DNA from: Bacteroidaceae bacterium
GTDB taxonomy: Bacteria; Bacteroidota; Bacteroidia; Bacteroidales; Bacteroidaceae
NCBI GenBank assembly: GCA_016284115.1
Contig: JAEEOD010000042.1
Location: forward strand, 1 to 9,015
Length of the DNA: 9,015 nt
Reading direction: 5' to 3'
The stretch's first letter is position 1. Each line of letters opens with the position of its first letter. Both the position numbers and the translations under genes were made by a program. The notes under the pieces were generated by a model. The model was not told where the DNA came from. It did not search any database and saw only the letters and a list, made by a program, of their open reading frames with translations. Positions 6,494 to 9,015 of the stretch are shown here, in pieces.

Positions 6494-7801
6494 ATGAATA
6501 TGAAACTAAGGAATATTCCTTTCTCTCCCCCTGATATGACGGAGGCAGAGGCAAAAGAAGTAAGAGAGGCGATTCTTTCAGGATGGATTACTACCGGTCC
6601 ACGTACAAAGAAATTGGAACAAGAGATTTCGGAGTATATACATACGGATAAAACAGTATGCTTGAACTCGGCTACGGCTGCGATGGAGATGGTGCTTCAT
6701 CTTCTGGGCGTAGGGCCTGGGGATGAGGTGATAGTACCGGCTTATACCTATACTGCTACTGCTTCGGTGGTGCAACATGTGGGCGCAAAGATTGTGTTCG
6801 TGGACAGCCAGAAAGACTGCGTGGAGATGGACTATGAACAGCTGGAGCAGGCGATTACTGAAAAGACCAAGGTGATTGCACCTGTGGATTTGGCAGGTGT
6901 GGTAGCAGATTATGAAAGAGTGAATGAGATTGTAGAACGCAAGAAGGGGCTGTTTAAAGCTAACAATGCGCTGCAGGCAAAGATAGGCAGGATTATTGTT
7001 TCTGCAGACTGTGCACACTCGTTTGGCGCATGGAAGATGGTCACGCAGAAAGAACAGAAATTGCAGAAAGTTAAGGCAATGGCTGGGGCCATTGGGGATT
7101 TCTCGTCATTCAGCTTCCACGCCGTGAAGAACTTCACAACGGCTGAAGGTGGCGCAATGACATGGAATCTGCCCTTCAGAAACGAGGTTGTACCTACGGA
7201 TGTGGATTACATGCCTACGGTGCCCAAGAAGGAGGGAGAGACATGGAATGAATTGCTGTATAGACTGTCGCAGTTGTTTAGCCTGCATGGCCAGAACAAG
7301 GATGCACTAGCAAAAACTAAACTCGGTGCCTGGGAGTATGACATTATCGGTCCGTGGTATAAGTGCAACATGACGGACATCATGGCTGCACTTGGACTGG
7401 TGCAGTTTGAACGTTATTCTGAGATGCTGAAGAGACGGTATGAAATTGTTGAGCGTTATAATGCAGCATTGAAAGATTTGAATGTGGCTGTGCTGAATCA
7501 CAAAGACGCTGACCATTGCGGAAGTCACCACCTGTACTTAGTAAGGCTGTTGGGTAAAACTCGTGAAGAGACAAACCATGTGATTGAGAAAATGGCTGAA
7601 AGAGGCATTGCGACAAACGTTCATTATAAGCCGCTGCCGATGATGACTGCATATAAGGCACTTGGCTTTGATATTGCCAACTATCCTAATGCTTATCATC
7701 TGTTTGAGAATGAGGTGACGCTGCCGCTGCATACATGCCTATCTGATGAAGATGTAGAGTATGTAATCAGCAACTTTGTTGATATTATCAAGAGTGCGTG
7801 A
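6494..7801 (+). CDS. DegT/DnrJ/EryC1/StrS-family PLP-dependent sugar aminotransferase
   Basis: A 435-residue aminotransferase that would transfer an amino group, normally from glutamate, to a 3- or 4-keto nucleotide sugar in the cytoplasm. The N-terminal F-S-P-P at 10-13 and S-G-W-I-T-T-G-P-R-T at 29-38 are hallmark. The phosphate-binding S-A-T-A-A-M is at 59-64, D172 in A-D-C-A-H-S-F-G fits the residue contacting the PLP ring nitrogen, and S-F-H-A-V-K-N-F at 207-214 carries the Schiff-base lysine K212. C-N-M-T-D-I-M-A-A-L-G-L at 291-302 is the family's usual helix. It is longer than the common 370-390 residues because of extra segments around 145-165, 183-200 and 235-265. ATG 6494 is used, but ATG 6500 would also fit. 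Its stop overlaps the GTG of the next gene. The neighbouring PglC-like transferase suggests the product is the first, carrier-linked sugar, such as a 4-amino-4,6-dideoxy hexose; this is inference. Confidence 0.92.
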   Translation: MNMKLRNIPFSPPDMTEAEAKEVREAILSGWITTGPRTKKLEQEISEYIHTDKTVCLNSATAAMEMVLHLLGVGPGDEVIVPAYTYTATASVVQHVGAKIVFVDSQKDCVEMDYEQLEQAITEKTKVIAPVDLAGVVADYERVNEIVERKKGLFKANNALQAKIGRIIVSADCAHSFGAWKMVTQKEQKLQKVKAMAGAIGDFSSFSFHAVKNFTTAEGGAMTWNLPFRNEVVPTDVDYMPTVPKKEGETWNELLYRLSQLFSLHGQNKDALAKTKLGAWEYDIIGPWYKCNMTDIMAALGLVQFERYSEMLKRRYEIVERYNAALKDLNVAVLNHKDADHCGSHHLYLVRLLGKTREETNHVIEKMAERGIATNVHYKPLPMMTAYKALGFDIANYPNAYHLFENEVTLPLHTCLSDEDVEYVISNFVDIIKSA

Positions 7802-8391
7802 AGAGGCTGTTTGACATTATAGCGAGCGGATTGGGACTGATTGTGCTCAGTCCGCTATTTATGATTTTGGCCATCTGGATAAAAATGGACTCAAAAGGGC
7901 CTGTGTTCTACCGTCAGGTGAGGGTTGGGCGAGGAAACAAGGACTTCCGTATCTTTAAGTTCCGCTCGATGCGGGTTGGCGCTGACAAGGGGAGCCTCGT
8001 TACCATCGGTGGTCATGATCCTCGCGTGACACGAAGCGGGTACTTTATCCGTAAGTTCAAGTTCGATGAGTTGCCACAGTTGATTAACGTATTCATTGGT
8101 GATATGTCACTGGTAGGCCCTCGCCCGGAGGTACGTCATTACGTGGACTATTGGACTCCCGAACAGATGCATGTGCTGGATGTGCGTCCAGGTATCACTG
8201 ACCCAGCCTCTATCAAGTTTCGCAATGAGAATGAACTGATGGAGAAAGCGGAGGATCCTGAAAAGTATTACATCGAGGTCATCATGCAGGAGAAGATTAA
8301 ACTATACTTAGAATATGTTGAGAAACATAGTTTTTTCTACGATTTAGGCTTGATTTTTAAGACTTTCTGGGTGATTGTGTCGGAAAGGTAA
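7798..8391 (+). CDS. small PglC-type phosphoglycosyl transferase (bacterial sugar transferase, PF02397)
   Basis: A 197-residue monotopic membrane enzyme that transfers a phosphosugar from a UDP-sugar to undecaprenyl phosphate, starting repeat-unit assembly on the inner leaflet. The N-terminal hydrophobic segment (about 4-28) contains the S-P pair at 18-19 that makes the re-entrant kink. F-K-F-R-S-M is at 53-58. The catalytic D-E dyad lies in F-D-E-L-P-Q-L with D90 and E91. G-P-R-P-E at 107-111 and R-P-G-I-T at 130-134 complete the family signature. There is no WbaP/WcaJ-style N-terminal multi-helix domain, so it is the minimal PglC form of about 200 residues. The GTG start overlaps the aminotransferase stop by 4 bases (GTGA), which couples the two. 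A UDP-linked amino sugar is the likely substrate, by context only. Confidence 0.94.
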   Translation: MKRLFDIIASGLGLIVLSPLFMILAIWIKMDSKGPVFYRQVRVGRGNKDFRIFKFRSMRVGADKGSLVTIGGHDPRVTRSGYFIRKFKFDELPQLINVFIGDMSLVGPRPEVRHYVDYWTPEQMHVLDVRPGITDPASIKFRNENELMEKAEDPEKYYIEVIMQEKIKLYLEYVEKHSFFYDLGLIFKTFWVIVSER

Positions 8392-8402
8392 ACACGAATT
8401 TC
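8391..8402 (+). repeat. 12-nt direct repeat, copy 1
   Basis: AACACGAATTTC lies at the end of the phosphoglycosyl transferase gene, overlapping its stop codon. A copy with one mismatch is at 8424-8435. The two are 33 bases apart, about three helical turns. Similar ACACGAATTTC-like strings are, as I recall, common in intergenic DNA of Bacteroidales, so it may be a dispersed-repeat fragment rather than an operator. Confidence 0.4.
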
Positions 8403-8423
8403 CAAATTACTCATTAATTGTCG

Positions 8424-8435
8424 AACACGGATTTC
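8424..8435 (+). repeat. 12-nt direct repeat, copy 2
   Basis: AACACGGATTTC differs from copy 1 (8391-8402) at one position and ends 4 bases before the ATG of the 58-residue ORF. At that place it would sit in the leader of that small gene. Protein binding is possible but unsupported beyond the spacing. Confidence 0.4.
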
Positions 8436-8439
8436 AGGG

Positions 8440-8616
8440 ATGGAACAGATTGTTGAGAGACTGAAAGAACTGATGGAGAACGAGGCACGGAGTTGTTCGA
8501 TGGACTTCGGCTGCATCACTCCAGAGTATGTAAGCAGGATGTGGGGTGGCCAATACCCCATGGAAGAAATTGACAAGGCACTCAAAGAATTGAGGGCATC
8601 ATGTTATGAGTTATGA
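8440..8616 (+). CDS. small hypothetical protein (58 residues)
   Basis: A 58-residue ORF opening with a charged amphipathic helix (M-E-Q-I-V-E-R-L-K-E), then C-I-T-P-E-Y-V at 25-31 and a second charged helix P-M-E-E-I-D-K-A-L-K-E-L at 40-51. The 'ITPEYV...EEIDKALKEL' pattern is faintly like a small winged-helix fold, but I do not recognise a family. It starts 48 bases after the phosphoglycosyl transferase stop and overlaps the next small ORF by ATGA, which favours it being translated. Codon use looks ordinary for the window. The role is unknown. Confidence 0.5.
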   Translation: MEQIVERLKELMENEARSCSMDFGCITPEYVSRMWGGQYPMEEIDKALKELRASCYEL

Positions 8617-8765
8617 AGATACTCAAAGCCATCTGGCAGTTGACTTTGTCGAATGCCATCACGGCTCGGCAAACTTCAAACAAGTTTGGTTTGCTCTCGC
8701 TGCTTTGGCAATTTTGCAGTTACTTATTTTTTCCACAATGGGGACGATCACGGAGAGATGAGTAG
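8613..8765 (+). CDS. possible 50-residue small ORF with a hydrophobic segment
   Basis: This ORF begins in the ATGA overlap with the preceding small gene and ends 1 base before the ATG at 8767 (overlapping ATG 8758). The product has a basic-amphipathic start (M-K-I-L-K-A-I-W-Q-L), a hydrophobic stretch at about 25-40 (F-G-L-L-S-L-L-W-Q-F) that could be a single membrane helix, and a basic C-terminus. No family is recognised. The gap-free packing argues for translation, whereas the decayed gene right after it argues that this may be debris of a deleted gene. Confidence 0.3.
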   Translation: MKILKAIWQLTLSNAITARQTSNKFGLLSLLWQFCSYLFFPQWGRSRRDE

Positions 8766-8766
8766 T

Positions 8767-8963
8767 ATGAAGATTACGCAAGCAATACTTGATGGCTTGA
8801 CCGAACAGGCCAAGAACGCTCCCAGATTGAGAATGAATCTTGATTTGAGAAATTCGGATTCTGACAATAGTCAGCGGATGTTGAACGCTATTGAGCCTGG
8901 TTCATCCCTGCCAAGAAATGCCAGGGGACAGGTCAGTGGCATCTGCTTAAATTGACACGATAA
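8767..8963 (+). pseudogene. WbuC-family cupin gene, internally deleted remnant
   Basis: The first 45-50 residues from ATG 8767 (or 8758) match the N-terminus of WbuC-type cupin metalloproteins of O-antigen and capsule loci: M-K-I-T at the start, then P-R-L-R-M-N, and Q-R-M-L-N-A-I-E-P-G. The family then continues with a histidine-rich P-x-H-R-H-R metal site and a cupin barrel. Here the frame instead gives R-N-A-R-G and stops at 8955. A different frame at 8931-8942 reads G-Q-W-H-L-L-K, like the late WbuC G-Q-W-H motif, and stops at 8961-8963. The simplest reading is that an internal deletion joined the two ends out of frame, leaving about 63 codons of an expected 130 or so. The GQWH match is only four residues long, so the second half of the argument is weaker than the first. 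No metal-binding cupin could be formed. Confidence 0.6.
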
Positions 8964-9015
8964 GCATACTTGAATTGTATTATCTAGCACTGGTATATTT
9001 CATGTGATGATGCGT

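Noticed and set aside
6442..6534. A 30-residue ORF starting in the right repeat copy and running into the aminotransferase gene
   Set aside because: It is short, lysine-rich, out of frame with the aminotransferase and has no family; it was kept only as a comment on the direct repeat, not called as a gene.
6578..7018. A 146-residue minus-strand frame inside the aminotransferase gene
   Set aside because: Antisense to a region with clear aminotransferase motifs, with cysteine/histidine-rich nonsense composition.
8653..8757. An upstream extension of the cupin remnant starting at base 8653
   Set aside because: The WbuC family begins at the M-K-I-T stretch; the extra residues are cysteine-rich, match nothing, and overlap another small ORF.

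Overview
The window reads as part of a surface-polysaccharide (capsule or O-antigen type) biosynthesis locus from a Bacteroidota bacterium, most likely a Bacteroidales member such as Prevotella or Bacteroides. This rests on the mix of families (ExoA-like and TuaG-like GT2 glycosyltransferases, an NTP_transf_5 nucleotidyltransferase, a PF11316 glycosyltransferase, a DegT-type aminotransferase next to a small PglC-type phosphoglycosyl transferase, and a WbuC-type cupin). Starts also generally lack convincing Shine-Dalgarno sequences and sit behind A/T-rich leaders. All supported genes lie on the + strand and no gap between genes exceeds 100 bases. No rRNA, tRNA, CRISPR array or transposase was seen.

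Bases 1-3834 hold the glycan assembly block. It contains the 3' part of an ExoA-like membrane glycosyltransferase, a complete cytosolic GT2 enzyme, an NTP_transf_5 nucleotidyltransferase-fold protein of unknown substrate, and a PF11316 putative rhamnosyltransferase-type enzyme. Bases 6494-8391 hold a second glycan block: a 435-residue PLP-dependent sugar aminotransferase whose stop overlaps the start of a 197-residue monotopic phosphoglycosyl transferase. Together these two would make an amino sugar nucleotide and load it as a phosphosugar onto the undecaprenyl carrier, on which the glycosyltransferases then build.

Between the two blocks, bases 3911-6412 hold a four-gene cassette with no evident role in glycan synthesis: two small unrecognised proteins, a cytosolic HExxH (gluzincin-like) metallopeptidase, and a dCTP deaminase/dUTPase-superfamily protein with a shortened active-site loop. 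The cassette looks more AT-rich than its flanks in the lines counted by eye (22/60 GC at 3961-4020 and 17/60 at 5701-5760, against 29/60 at 7201-7260). It is bracketed by a split direct repeat (TAAGATG plus CAGAAAGAAAT) at 3907-3930 and 6438-6457. I infer that it is a mobile accessory module, possibly anti-phage, because nucleotide-depleting dCTP deaminases are known defence enzymes. This is the most interesting part of the window.

Bases 8392-9015 form a decaying tail. A 12-nt direct repeat (one mismatch) precedes a 58-residue small ORF, which overlaps a 50-residue ORF by ATGA. Next comes a WbuC cupin gene that retains its N-terminal family signature, then loses the metal-binding middle, and picks up a GQWH motif in another frame. 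It is most simply an internally deleted pseudogene.
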